Source: Cotesia glomerata
Lineage: Eukaryota; Arthropoda; Insecta; Hymenoptera; Braconidae
Length of the DNA stretch: 64,000 nt
Direction: 5' to 3'
Assembly (NCBI RefSeq): GCF_020080835.1
Contig: NC_058163.1
Span: 20,053,904-20,117,903 of the forward strand
Part shown: positions 1 through 10,881 of the stretch, in pieces
How positions within the stretch are numbered: the stretch's first letter is position 1
Layout: every line of letters starts with the position of its first letter
Notes under the pieces: model-generated
What the model saw: the letters and a program-made list of their open reading frames with translations, nothing else
Told to the model about the DNA's origin: nothing
The model's database searches: none
Position numbers and translations under genes: made by a program

Positions 1-260
1 GCGGTGATCGACGTGGTTTTTTGATTTCAAGTGCTGATAAGATTTTGAAATTGATCGGTAAAGCCATTTAAAAGTAATTAAAAAAAAACCACATTTCAAA
101 AAATTTTTTTTTGTAGTTTTTTTGAGATTTCTCAAAATCTACTGCTTCGAATCGGTCTAAATGGTATTCAAAATCTAAGTTTGGTCAAGCCTTTTCGAAT
201 GGCACCAACCGCGATGAAATCAGTCAAGTCGTTCAAAAGTTATGAGAGGCTTACATACGG

Positions 261-336
<76 letters not shown>

Positions 337-510
337 ACACACACAGACATACGGACATCACCACGGAAACATTCGGGGAGGCTTCCTAGGACCTCAAAAC
401 GTCAACATCCATTGAAAACTCGATTTTCGAAAAACGGGATAAAACCAATAACTTTCCGATTTTTGAAAATTTTCAATTTTCTTAGCGGGAAGTTAAAAAT
501 TGTTCAATTT
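1..510. repeat. Dispersed hairpin-ended repeat, copy A (truncated by window edge)
   Basis: This stretch matches 8793-9212 in the same orientation over almost its whole length, including the segments around gatcggtaaagcc, gagatttctcaaaatct and cgttcaaaagttat. It carries a (CA)n core and ends in a hairpin whose arms are aactttccg and cgggaagtt, separated by the self-complementary core gaaaattttcaattttc. The window starts inside it. The reading frame across 181-540 is only the translated microsatellite and is not a gene. I do not recognise the family. Confidence 0.75.
262..344. repeat. (CA)n microsatellite
   Basis: About 40 nearly uninterrupted CA dinucleotides, with one CATA interruption near 331. 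The second copy of the surrounding repeat has a much shorter (CA)n at about 9040-9056, so the tract has expanded or contracted since the copies separated. Confidence 0.95.
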
Positions 511-739
511 GATAAGAAAAAAAAAATAAACATGGCTTAGCTTGGATTGATCCCACTTGTAAATAATAACCATCTTTGGAAAACAGCGTCAATTACTGTT
601 TTTGATCTGGTAGTTTTTGGCATAATTGTAAAATTAAGAAAATTAAAATATTCACACAAATAAAAATGCATCAACAATCAACACGCTTGCTTTTTATTAA
701 AGCTTACTCATACGCAGGCGCAAACACATGTATTAAACA

Positions 740-2682
740 TGTGACAGCTAAAATCGAACTTCCCGGGATCATTATCGACCACTTAATTAACGCACGGTAG
801 GTCAGGGCTTTCCCTTACCTTTCGATTTTTGACAAGTAGTTTCGACTTGTCACCGGGCGTGCTAATCGAAAGTCCCCACTACTGTCCCCGTAAAATAAAG
901 CAGGGCATAACAATAGGAAAGTTCGAGAGCCGGAGTTGGAGGGTTATAAAAGAGCCGACAGGAGGGACATCGAGGCTTTTTCCCTTCTGGAAGCCAGTGG
1001 CCTTTTGCCCTTGTGAATCAGTGACCTTGTTGAGATCAGTTTAAGTCAATAGAGTGCAAATTTGGACGTCGAGAATAAAGAGCAACTGCAGAGGGAGTTA
1101 TCGGGGCGTTTTTGGAATTGGACAACCCTGCCGCACCCTGGTTCAAGACGACAAGACGCCAAGCAGCTAAGCCCGCCAAGTTGGATCGGAGTATCAGTCG
1201 TCGTTGAATAAAACAATAATTGAGTCTCCAGGTATTTTCGATTATTGTAGACCAGATTTGATTATTGATTTAATTAAGAGGCTGAAATAATTAAATTTAA
1301 TTTCTCGAGCGGTCATTTTTATATTAGCGAATTCGTACTTTAGTTTTTATTGTCAAGGTCAAGTAGTTAGTTTTGTCGCTGAACTTTTATATTGAAAATT
1401 AAATTTAATTGATTAATTGTTAATTTATTGGTAGAGAATTTATTAGTAATTTATTATAGGCCTGTTGGCTATAATAAATTAATTATAGTTAGGAATTTTC
1501 AAGACAAAGTTTGAATAAGAAATGAAAATGCGTAATTAAGTTAGTGAAGGTCATTCTATAATGTTCTACGGTTGTAAATTTTGTTGAGACGCTTTAGAAT
1601 TACAGTAGTTGGATTTAAGAAATTGTGTGAAATTAAATTTAGGCCGGTGGGCTAAATTTAATTAAATTAGTTAATTTAGCGAATGTATTTATTGAGAAAT
1701 TTAGTGAATTTAGAAAATGATTACCGAACTTGTTAAGAAAATTATGTAGTGAACTTTGTTAAAGATTATTTAGTGGAGATCAAGAAATGAAATAAATCAG
1801 TGGGTTTAGTAGAATAAATTGATTGATAACTTTAGTAGAAAATTTGGTTAAGTAAGTTGGAAATGAATTTAGTTAAGAAGATGTATTAATGAATTTAATG
1901 AATTAAAATCGAAGGTCGGAATTTTGTGTTAAGTAATTGTTGGGCGTAATTTTGGAAAATGCGAAGTTTTGAGATTCAGTTTTATTGGTAATTAAGATGT
2001 ATGAATAAAGTAGAGAACTCTATAGAATGAAGTTAGCGTCGGTGGACGATTTTATATGGAAGTTAGGTAATTATGATATTATATGGTATTCCGTCAGGTA
2101 GACGAGGTTGTTTATGTGAAATTGGTTCAGATAATTGAATAATTAAGAAGTTTTTATTGGGTAAATTATGTTGTTTGTTATTCCGTCAGTTGGACGAGGG
2201 TTTAAGAAATTAAGAATCTAGATACGTAATGGTCTATGATTGAATTAGGAAATTAAAGATAGATGCGTAATGGTCTAAAATTGAGTTAAGAAATTAAGAA
2301 GATAGATGCGTAATGGTCTAAAAGTGAGTTAAGAAATTAAGAAGATAGATGCGTAATGGTCTAAAATTGAGTCAAGAAATTAAGAAGATAGACGTGTAAT
2401 GATCTATGTTTAAAAGAATTTAATGATATTTAGTTGTAAGTTTTGGCAAGTGCCTGCGTAGGTGAGAGGTTCTCACAATTTAGTGATTGATAGGTTAATT
2501 TTAAGGGCAATATTTTAAGAAATTTTGTTAGAATTAAATTGTTTATATTGAATAAATAATTGAATTGTTAATTGTTAATAATTGTTTCTCAGCATTACTT
2601 TTACAGCCTTTCTCAACTTCTCACGACCCGATCTTTCCTTCTCATGCTCCCCGGTATCTGGGACACCGAGTATAAAATCCCA
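740..2682 (+). mobile_element. LTR of a Ty3/gypsy-like retrotransposon, plus orientation
   Basis: The segment begins TGTGACAG and ends in CA directly before a TGGCGCCC primer-binding-site-like motif at 2684-2691. A TATA box (ttataaaag, about 945) and an AATAAA signal (about 1073) fit the promoter and polyadenylation layout of an LTR. A short inverted repeat (ggtatctgggacacc) lies just before the 3' end. The LTR at 3895-5804 has the same layout on the other strand. At ~1.9 kb this is a long LTR. No matching downstream LTR or gag-pol reading frame is present, so the element is deleted or recombined. LTR assignment is inference from layout; exact borders are estimates. Confidence 0.55.
2213..2412 (+). 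repeat. 43-bp minisatellite inside the LTR
   Basis: The motif gcgtaatggtct recurs at a spacing of 42-43 bases (units starting near 2221, 2263, 2305, 2348 and 2391), embedded in units of the form gatagatgcgtaatggtcta plus aaattgagttaagaaattaa. About four and a half copies are visible, and the outer two are the most diverged. Confidence 0.85.
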
Positions 2683-3160
2683 GTGGCGCCCTTTTCAAAG
2701 AGGAAAGGGGTGACCAATTGGACAGGGCTAACCACCCCGTTACAAACACATACTAACATAACACGTAGAACGCTCGGACCTGGAGCAAGATATAGATATA
2801 GATATACTGACTATCCCACTACACAGGAGCATACATATGGACAATGTTTAGTAGACGATAGTGGGGATGCTACGAAGAGTCGCGCAAAGAGGAGACCGAG
2901 AACGTCTAATGTGTTCTATCTCATTCTCTCGTCAGCTGAATCCTATACATTTATGTGTTTGTGTCTCTATGGACTTATTTTTTCGTTTCATCGAGTTTGA
3001 AATCACAACGATTCTAAAGAAGTTTCACTTCAGAAACCCGATCCCCAAATTCCTTTATTATCCCAGTCAAAAAAATCTGGAAAACGGTTGACCCTAAAGG
3101 CCATCCCTACAACTTCCCGCCAATTCCATACCTAAACGCTTGAAATGGCACTTATGACGT
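2683..3160 (+). other. Leader region after the LTR, no gene
   Basis: The segment starts with the primer-binding-site-like TGGCGCCC at 2684-2691. After it comes sequence with more GC than its surroundings (about 2690-2900) and two short reading frames (2572-3000 and 2861-3091) in which I see no gag, protease or other recognisable domain. I read it as the untranslated leader of the broken LTR element followed by unassigned sequence. Confidence 0.4.
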
Positions 3161-3350
3161 TTCTGAGCTCTTCGAGCTCAAAAATACAATTATATTTCGA
3201 GCCTCGTTCTTGAGATTACATAAGTAATCGACAATATATCACCATGTAGTTACCTTCGTTCACGCTAGATGTCATAACTTTCAGAGTCCCCGAAGGGAAA
3301 AAATCCCTTCCATCAGCCCTGCGCTGCGTTCCACACTTCATATCTTTTTG
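3160..3350 (-). repeat. Inverted copy of the DIRS-like terminal module
   Basis: The reverse complement of this stretch matches 8111-8260: it shares gggctgatggaagg, the tttttcccttcgggga block, gtgaaggtaactacatggtgatatattgtc and acttatgtaatctc, then the gagctc-rich tail also found near 8340. Together with the tyrosine-recombinase remnant at 6863-7783, this could be the left terminal repeat of one DIRS-like element whose middle was lost or interrupted. It could equally be an independent insertion of the same repeat. Confidence 0.6.
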
Positions 3351-3399
3351 TTGTGCACTAGAAGAATAGTCTAAGAGCCAGTGGGCGGCATATATCGAA

Positions 3400-3840
3400 C
3401 ATATTTTAGGAAAGCCTAAAATTTCCTCAGTGAGTCTGTTGTACCTACCAACCATGAAATGGGGGCTAGCTAAGCGCGGTCGCGGTGGCCCCAGCTACAC
3501 ACAGGTGTGACAGGTGTGAAAATTTCATGAACTAAAAATGTATTTTAGGAAAGCTGCCGTTTGGATATGTTAAAATATACTATTATAGCTATCTAAAATC
3601 GAAACGGCAGACCATTATCACGGTTCTAGAGTGGTGGCAGACATTTTGAAAAATTAAAAAAAAAATTTTTTTTAAACATATTTTAGGAAACTTGAAATTT
3701 ATGTATGTTATTCTTTGAAGTATCAGAAGCTTAGATTTCTGAAGGCAGACCGATACGTCGGTTCCTTTGACCTGGCAGACAGTAAAATCTTTGTAACGGG
3801 TGTTTATGCCGCTCAATTGGCCGCTTAAATTAAATTAATT
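3400..3840. repeat. Degenerate ~138-bp tandem repeat
   Basis: The motif tattttaggaaa occurs at about 3402, 3541 and 3679, and ggcagacc at about 3608 and 3746, giving a constant period of 138-139 bases. Units are diverged and contain short self-complementary pieces (aaagctgccg with cggcag). No coding potential seen. Confidence 0.55.
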
Positions 3841-3884
3841 GAAATAATAAAACTAAACAAATGAATCTAAATTAATAAATAAAA

Positions 3885-5804
3885 GGGCGCCACCAGGATT
3901 TTTAATGACGGTTCCTGGAACCGGAACCAGAGCTGAGAGCTTATCTTACAGGGAGAGAGAGTGGAGGAAGGTGATCTGAAATAAATAAATCTTTAATTAA
4001 CAATATATGGCCAAATTTATTAACAACAAAATGATTTAACAAAATTACGCGCACTCACACTCACACTATAATCAACTTAAAACTACAGCCTAACTGTCGG
4101 CTGACCAGATCCAAATCCTTATATATCCTTTGGCTATCCAGACCCAAATCACCCACACGTAACCACTATCTTATACCTAACTTTTGACTATCAACGAACG
4201 CCTCGCACAAAGACCGCAGCGCACGAGAGATCGCTAATAGCGCACCGCTACAGAAGTAACAGCCTAGTGACTGCAACGTAAGCCAAGAAACCCCCGTAGA
4301 TCACCCACGTAACCCGTACTCACACACACACATAACCCACGCGTCTTGACACACACACACTGATTTTACTTTACTTTTATTTTTCCATTTATAAAAATTT
4401 AACACAAAATTTAATTCCAGAAAGATTATTACAATAATTTCATCTTAATATTTCAGTCATTAGCTAACAATTAAATTTGTAAAATATTTTCACAACTAAT
4501 AATTTTAATTCGAACCAAAAATTCGAACTAAAAATCGACGCCTAAATTTATTCCAATTCAATCACGAGTTTAATACTCAACATTAAATAAATTTTCCGGA
4601 ACATTCGATGTATAATTTTATTCCAATTTAACTCTATATTATTTCTTAAAGAATAAATAACTCTTATTAAAATTTATCATTTAATTTTAACTAACTAAAA
4701 TTCCCTGGACTTAATAATCCACGTTGTTAATTAAATTCTAAGGAATTTTTTTCCAAGATGATGAAATTAAAATTATTAAAATAAATTTTCCAGAACTTAA
4801 GTTCAATGTTCAAAAATAACCGCGTGGAATTTTCCGATTAAATAAATAATTAATGAACAATTTATCTCAATATAAAATAAATTAACGAAAAATTATCCAC
4901 GGGTAATTCAATCTTAAATATGCCAAAATTCAATAAACAGTTCTCAATAATTAATATAATGTTAAATAAATAATATTTTCTTGTAATAAATAATATTAAT
5001 TAATAATAATTCAATTGTTCTTAATAAATTGTCAAATAAAATAATTGCCAGGAATTTGTGCGCTCAAAATGGACGCTGGTATTCGTTAGTGCGTAGTAGA
5101 CTTTGACCTTGGGTATACGTTAACTGCGTTATAAATTTCGACCGACGCTTGCCCGATCCGTGAGAAGACAATGAAAATTTCTCGAAGCTTTTATTACTCA
5201 GTTTTATTTTATTAAATAAAATAGTTGCAACTAAACCGATCTTTCAGATGTTCAGAATTAATTATAATTAATCGAGTAAATTAATAAAATAAATTCTCAC
5301 GACAATAAACACCGCAAGGTCCTTAAGCAGTCCTCGGGTATAAACCCCCTTGAGGAATCTCAACGGCAACTAACGAATCAAAACCAATTACAATTAAATA
5401 ATTAGTGAATTATTATTAATTATATTGAGAATAATTAATCAATGGAGAAGTAAACCGAGTATAAACCCCGCGGTCCACTCCTAGCCCACAGAGTAATTAT
5501 TGATACCTTGTTGAATATACGACAATCTAACTCACTACTCGAGATTGGAGTCCTAGATGTTATTGGCTTCTGTCGATAATAGGTAACTACTCCGGGGATC
5601 GGTCCTTCTTGATTTTGTGTGGCACACTGTCTGGCGGTTACACTACTTCTCCCTTTCGCAATGCACGGCTCACCTATATAATAACCCCCAAAATAACCCC
5701 TTCTACTCTCTCTTTAGGCCCGAAGATCGAGGCGCACCAGTGCTAGTCGAATAGTTATCGATCTCTGACGACTTATCGATGCAGGGTAATTTTACCCTGT
5801 TACA
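3885..5804 (-). mobile_element. LTR of a Ty3/gypsy-like retrotransposon, minus orientation
   Basis: Read on the minus strand this begins TGTAACAG at 5804 and runs to about 3895, followed by TGGTGGCGCCC (3885-3895), the same primer-binding-site-like motif as after the plus LTR. The last bases also repeat that layout: a short inverted repeat (ggttccggttccaggaacc), then an A-rich AAATCC. A TATA-like ttatata lies near 5675. The length of about 1.9 kb agrees with the plus LTR, but sequence similarity is confined to the ends, so these are related families, not one element. No internal coding region or partner LTR is visible. Confidence 0.5.
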
Positions 5805-6213
5805 TCTTTCTCCCCCGCGAGTATTAATCCCTCGGCTGAAGGGGAATGCCCGTATGCACTTTTAGGTCCCCGGGTTCTGATAACTGAAATTGATGTGTTT
5901 TTTGCCGAGGATTACAAAAACCTAGGTTATTTTGCTCACTGATGGTAAATTTAATTGTTAATAACAATTAAATTGCTTAAGCCGCCATAACTCAGGAACG
6001 GCTGAGTTGACAGGGAAGTTTGTTTTAGAAAAAATGTTTAAAATTTAAAAACCAACAAAAAATGATCTAATCAATTTTTCGATAAAATGAATACTTTTGG
6101 AGATATCGCAAAAAATGACAAGTAGCAGTCGGACCTCTTTCTCGCGTGCACGCATCCCACGGACTCTATCGACAAACGACAAGCAAAAAAAAAAATATAA
6201 AGACGAAAGAAAA
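5805..6213. other. Spacer between LTR and DIRS remnant, no gene seen
   Basis: Mixed-composition sequence containing the phrase ccataactcaggaacggctgag at about 5984, a typical opening for dispersed insect repeats. The overlapping short reading frames on both strands have no recognisable domain. Confidence 0.3.
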
Positions 6214-6602
6214 ATTTTTTTGTTCGCCTCATATATTGCCTCAAAAGATAATATAGAAGCAGATTCTCTATCAAGAATAAAAAATGAGGACACCGAGTGG
6301 GAATTGGCAAATTTTGCATTCAAGAAAATTATAGAAAATTTTGGGAATGTAAAGATAGATTTATTTGCATATAGTCAGAATACAAAGTGCGCAAGGTTTT
6401 TCTCATGGTTTCCTTGTACTAACGCAGAAGAAATTGATGCGCTTACAGTCAACTGGACCAATTTAAATTTCTATGCCTTTCCACCTTTTTCTTTGATCCT
6501 TAGAGTTTTTGTAAAAATTAAGACTGATAAAGCTTCAGGAATTATAGTGGTACCAGACTGGCCTAAACAGCCATGGTACCCACTTTTATTATCCTTACTA
6601 CC
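6214..6602 (+). pseudogene. DIRS-type retrotransposon, RNase H / C-terminal pol remnant
   Basis: The plus-strand reading carries the motif order of the end of DIRS pol: a KDNIEADSLSR block (the HxPGxxNxxADxLSR end of retroelement RNase H), then IDLFAYSQN, FFSWFP, NFYAFPPFSLI and finally IIVVPDWPKQPWYPL. This last set is characteristic of the region between RNase H and the methylase-like domain in DIRS and PAT elements. The reverse transcriptase that should precede it is missing, and the frame runs into low-complexity sequence after about 6602. The recombinase reading frame follows at 6863. Confidence 0.8.
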
Positions 6603-6862
6603 CACACTGAAAAAATATATATGCAGGAAAAAATACATATACGTCGCACATATAAAATATGTACGCCACATACTTTTTTTTGCCCCCGTATATGCGGCAT
6701 ATATTTTTTTTCAGTACGGGTAGTTAGTAAACAAATAAAATTTAAACCTGATTTTAAATTATTACTATCTTCTTGTAAAACGAAACAACATCCCAGGGCG
6801 AATCAATTGAGTTTGACTGCAGGCAGAGTGTCCGCGAGGCATATATAAGGAGAGGAGCTCCA

Positions 6863-7783
6863 GTGGAAGCTGCGGACATTTTAATAGCTTCTCTGTCAGA
6901 TAGCACTATGAAGCAATATGCTTCAGGATTAAAACAATGGCATCAATATTGCAAATTATCGGGTTCTGACTTTTTTAATCCAGAACAAAATATAATGTTG
7001 CAGTTTTTAACTCAAAAGTTTAATGAGGGCGCTTCATATGGAACCCTCAATACATATAGGTCAGCAATATCCTTATTATCAAATGATAAAATTGGGGAAA
7101 GTCCAATGATAAGTCATTTTTTAAAAGGTGTTTTTAAGATAAGACCTACAATACCAAAATATTCGCATACCTGGGATGTCACAATAGTACTTAATTATAT
7201 AGAAAAGTGATTTCCACTAAATACTTTGTCATTAGAAAAGTTAACAAAAAAGACAATAATACTATTGGCACTGTGTACAGCTCACAGGACTCAAACTTTG
7301 GCAAATATTAATATAAAAGATATTATTATAAGAGATAATGGCATTGAAATTAAGATTTTAAACTTAATTAAAACTTCTGGGCCAGGTCGCGATCAACCCA
7401 CTCTTATTATACCAAAGTTTATAGAGAAACCTAAGTTATGTGTAGTATCAACCGTACTAGAATATATTAATGTAACTTCGAAAATTAGAGATAAGAAAGA
7501 AAAATTATTTTTAAGTATTAAAAAACCTCACAATGAAGTAGGTAGTCAAACGATAAGCAGATGGGTAAAGACAGTACTTAAATAAAGTGGGATTGATACC
7601 ACAACCTTTTCTGCTCATTCTACTAGACACACTGCGACATCAACAGCCTTTTTAAAAGGAGTAGATTTAAGTATCATTAGAAAAACAGCAGGTTGATCTA
7701 ATAGTTCAAAAATGTTTGCAAAAGTTTATAACAGACCACTCCTGATAGATAATCAAGTTTTTGCTAAAGCTATAATACATTAA
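6863..7783 (+). pseudogene. DIRS-type tyrosine recombinase, interrupted by three stop codons
   Basis: One frame stays open for 307 codons except for in-frame stops at 7208-7210 (TGA), 7583-7585 (TAA) and 7693-7695 (TGA); there is no frameshift. An N-terminal core-binding part (about residues 1-110) is followed by a catalytic part with tyrosine-recombinase landmarks: arginine in AHRTQTL, the HxxR box in HSTRHTA and the C-terminal tyrosine in KVYNRPL. Together with the upstream RNase H remnant this identifies a DIRS/PAT-like element. Three point nonsense mutations and no indel suggest a moderately recent insertion that decayed without selection. It is not expected to be functional. Confidence 0.85.
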
Positions 7784-7939
7784 TATTTATTAAGTATCCT
7801 TAATTATTTATGTTTTTTACTTATAACCTTTACATGTTACTGTATCTTTTTCTTTTCTTTTTGCATATGTTCATATCACAAAATTTCAAAAAAAAAAAAA
7901 AATGCATATAAAAATAAAAATTGTTGTCTCTAAAAAACT

Positions 7940-8345
7940 ACATGGTGATATATTGTCGATTACTTATGTAATCTCGAGAACGAGGCTCGAAATATAATTA
8001 AATGATCAAACGAGCTTGCCGAAGGCAGGCGAAGTTCGATCGTAATTATATGAAGAGCCTCGTTCGAAGAGATTACAACAATTTTTATTTTTAACTTTAA
8101 TTATTCTATACACTCTAAAAAATGTGAAGTATGGGACGCAGCGGAGGGCTGATGGAAGGGGTTTTTTCCCTTCGGGGAGTCTGAAAGTTGTGGCATTTAG
8201 CGTGAATGAAGGTAACTACATGGTGATATATTGTCAATTACTTATGTAATCTCGTCGAACGAGGCTCTTCATATAATTACGATCGAACTTCGCCTGCCTT
8301 TGGCAGGTTCGTTTGATCATTTAATTTGTGTGTTTTTTTGAGCTC
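7940..8345 (+). repeat. DIRS-like right end: complementary region and terminal repeat
   Basis: Two copies of ggtgatatattgtc plus attacttatgtaatctc (about 7950 and 8224) lie in direct orientation 273 bases apart. The block 7997-8070 is the reverse complement of 8265-8335, including cgatcgtaattatatgaa. The piece 7971-8078 is itself a palindrome with gtaatctc and aacgaggctc arms. Such split direct and inverted blocks directly after the recombinase frame are what DIRS/PAT elements carry in place of LTRs. Exact element borders are unresolved. Confidence 0.6.
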
Positions 8346-8429
8346 TCCGAGCTCAAAGAAATAGCTTTCGTATGCGTTTGAGCTCTTTGAGCTCAAAAGG
8401 CTGATAGAAGTTTAATAAAACAATATTTT

Positions 8430-9212
8430 TTGAATTTTCGAAGTGCAATAATTTCTAAATGAATGAATCGATTTTCACGCGGTTGGCAGTATTCCACGCA
8501 CTTTTTCAGAATTTATGATATACTGTTGAACACAACCTGATCGAACCGAAAATCTTAGAGAAATTTGAAAAATTCACTTTTTCCGAATTTTTTCGCCAAG
8601 GATAACTCACGAACCAATCAACCAATTTTCACGTTCTTGGTGGGGATCGACGTGATTTTTCGGGCTCTAATAGTTATTCCATTTCGTCAAAAATGATCCA
8701 AAAAGAAATCTCGAAGTTATGTGAAAAAAACACTTTTTTCGAAATTTGTCGTTTTCGATAACTCTCGAACGAATCAACCGATTTTGATGGGACTGGTGGC
8801 AATCGACGTGGTTTTTTAAGCTTAAGAGCTGATTAGTTTTTGGAATTGATCGGTAAAGCCGTTTAGAAGTTATTCCAAGAAAACGATTTTTTGAAAATTT
8901 TATTTTTGAGATTTCTCAAAATCTAGCGAACCGAATCGATTCAAATTTTCACGAAATTTAATGGCAATGATACTCTTTGGATCGCCACCTATTTCGATCC
9001 GTTCGGCCGAGTCGTTCAAAAGTTATAAGAGGTTTACATACACACACACACACACAACCGCACGGACACCATCGCGGGAATAGTCAGGGAAGCTTCCTAG
9101 GACCACAAAACGTCGAGATCTGATGAAAACTCGATTTTCGAAAAACGGGGTAAAAACAATAACTTCCCGATTTTTGAAAATTTTCAATTTTCTTAACGGG
9201 AAGTTAAAAATT
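8430..9212 (+). repeat. Dispersed hairpin-ended repeat, copy B
   Basis: This is the fuller copy of the family seen at 1-510. It contains four diverged internal units about 155-160 bases apart, each built round a gaa(c/t)(c/g)aatcaaccgattttca-like phrase (near 8460, 8613, 8768 and 8927). A short (CA)n follows, and the copy ends in the hairpin aacttcccg ... cgggaagtt (about 9161-9207). No reading frame of note. Family unknown to me. Confidence 0.7.
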
Positions 9213-9339
9213 CCCAAAAATCACCTATTTTTGCGATCCTCACAGTGGCTATCCCCCTTAACAGTCCTTGTGGTGCTAATTTCGAAATTTTAGCAATTAA
9301 AAATTGTATATCTAACATGTATTCCCTATCCTGACCGTA

Positions 9340-10427
9340 GTAAAGTACCCAGTAGTTGAACAGGTTTCAAAGTAAAACGTATTTGATCCTACTTTTAATA
9401 GATAAATATATAATTATTAGTTCAAATTAGTGATTTTCATGAAAATATAAACAATTTATATAAAATAAAAATAAAATAAAATATAAACAAGTTTATATAA
9501 AATATAAACAATTTTGAATTGATTGAAGTGCAAAATAACGCAAATAATTGAATATTTATAATTTGACAACGTTTTTAAGATAGACTATGAAAGGAGTAGT
9601 AGTTGAACAATCAATTCTGACAAGCCGCAGTAGTTGAACACTCTGGGAGCAGTAGTTGAACTAATAAAATGTATGGCAATAGGCACACCTAAAATTTTTA
9701 ACGTTTTATTGAAATATTCAAAGATTTATAACATATTATTGAATAATACTAAAAATAACACTATAAATATTTAATATGTTCATTTAAAAATGAGAAATAT
9801 TTGTATTTAATTTATTAATTACATTTTTTATGAATGACAAAGTAAATTTTCAATTACAAATCAAAAAAACTCAATTCAAAACGTTCAATAATTTTTAACT
9901 ATACTAATTTTTAGTTATAAACCTATTATAGAGATTAGAGTGCTGTTAAAATTATACGGTTCCAGCTTGTTCAAGTTCTGGGTACCGCTTTAAAATTTGG
10001 AAGGTATAGTTAAACGCTAAAATTTAATATAAAAATTATAATTTATGTCTTTGCAAAAAAATATGTATTATTTAGAAAAGACTATTTTATCGGGTAGTAC
10101 AATTTTTTTTTACTTAAAATGATGATATACCGTTTTTTTTTACTGATTGTTCGGTTTACGGTTTAGTACCTTTTTCATGAAAAAAATAGCATCTATCGGT
10201 GATTCTCGACATGTCAACTTTCAAGTTAACAAAAATGTAATTGTTTTGATTTATAATTGAAAAAACTTACCAAAATCAATTACTGTATCATTGAATAATT
10301 ATAACATGCGCATATGACTCATAATATATATACAGATTTTGTATTACAGCAATTCTAAAATTCTGTTCAACTACTGGTCCCATTTTTAGAAGTGTTCAAG
10401 TACTGGATACTTTACCTTAGTTAGAGA
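9340..10427. mobile_element. Non-autonomous element with imperfect terminal inverted repeats
   Basis: The ends are imperfect inverted repeats: gtaaagtacccagtagttga at about 9341 and the complement of tcaagtactggatactttac at about 10407. The motif agtagttgaac also occurs near 9600, 9633 and 9654, and inverted near 10371, so it is repeated beneath both ends. The interior is AT-rich and has no transposase. I could not define a target-site duplication. Confidence 0.55.
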
Positions 10428-10881
10428 GAAAATTTTATTGAATGATAACCATATTTTTCTTGGAATTTTTTTGAAAAACTGAAAATATTCAATTGAAGTT
10501 ATAACAAATATTTTTTTATTAAAAATAGCATAAACGAGTGGTATTCATTTTTTTATAAAAAATGTATGAAGTTAGCGACTTTCGATATTTTACGTGAGTG
10601 GAAGTAAGTAAGCGATAGTCTGTAAAGAGAGACAGTACTAGTGCGTGAGAAAAAAACCAATAGCCACAACCTATTGGTGTCTTTATTTGCTGCAGTACCT
10701 CCTTAACCACGACAACTACCTTAATATGTCTAACAAATACATCTTTGCAAATTATTCTACAACTAAGCCAGATAACTGAGTATTAAAAATTAATAACAAG
10801 CCGCAGGTAATAATTAGCATAGCATCTTCATTAGAAAAAGTGTGCTTTGACTAAAAATTTTTGTAATAATTTATTTCGTAC
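10428..10881. other. AT-rich spacer, no gene seen
   Basis: Nothing recognisable. The next exon expected for the minus-strand ABCG paralogue (start of the loop after Walker A) is not here on either strand. Confidence 0.4.

Noticed and set aside
181..540. 119-codon open frame with long HTHTHT run
   Set aside because: It is a translated (CA)n microsatellite inside a dispersed repeat; no domain and no splice context.
2213..2412. Possible CRISPR-like array
   Set aside because: The repeats are head-to-tail 43-mers without spacers of unrelated sequence, in a eukaryotic LTR.
1..10427. Integrated polydnavirus or other viral segment
   Set aside because: No viral structural, replication or virulence gene is visible; everything recognisable is retrotransposon or TIR-element sequence.
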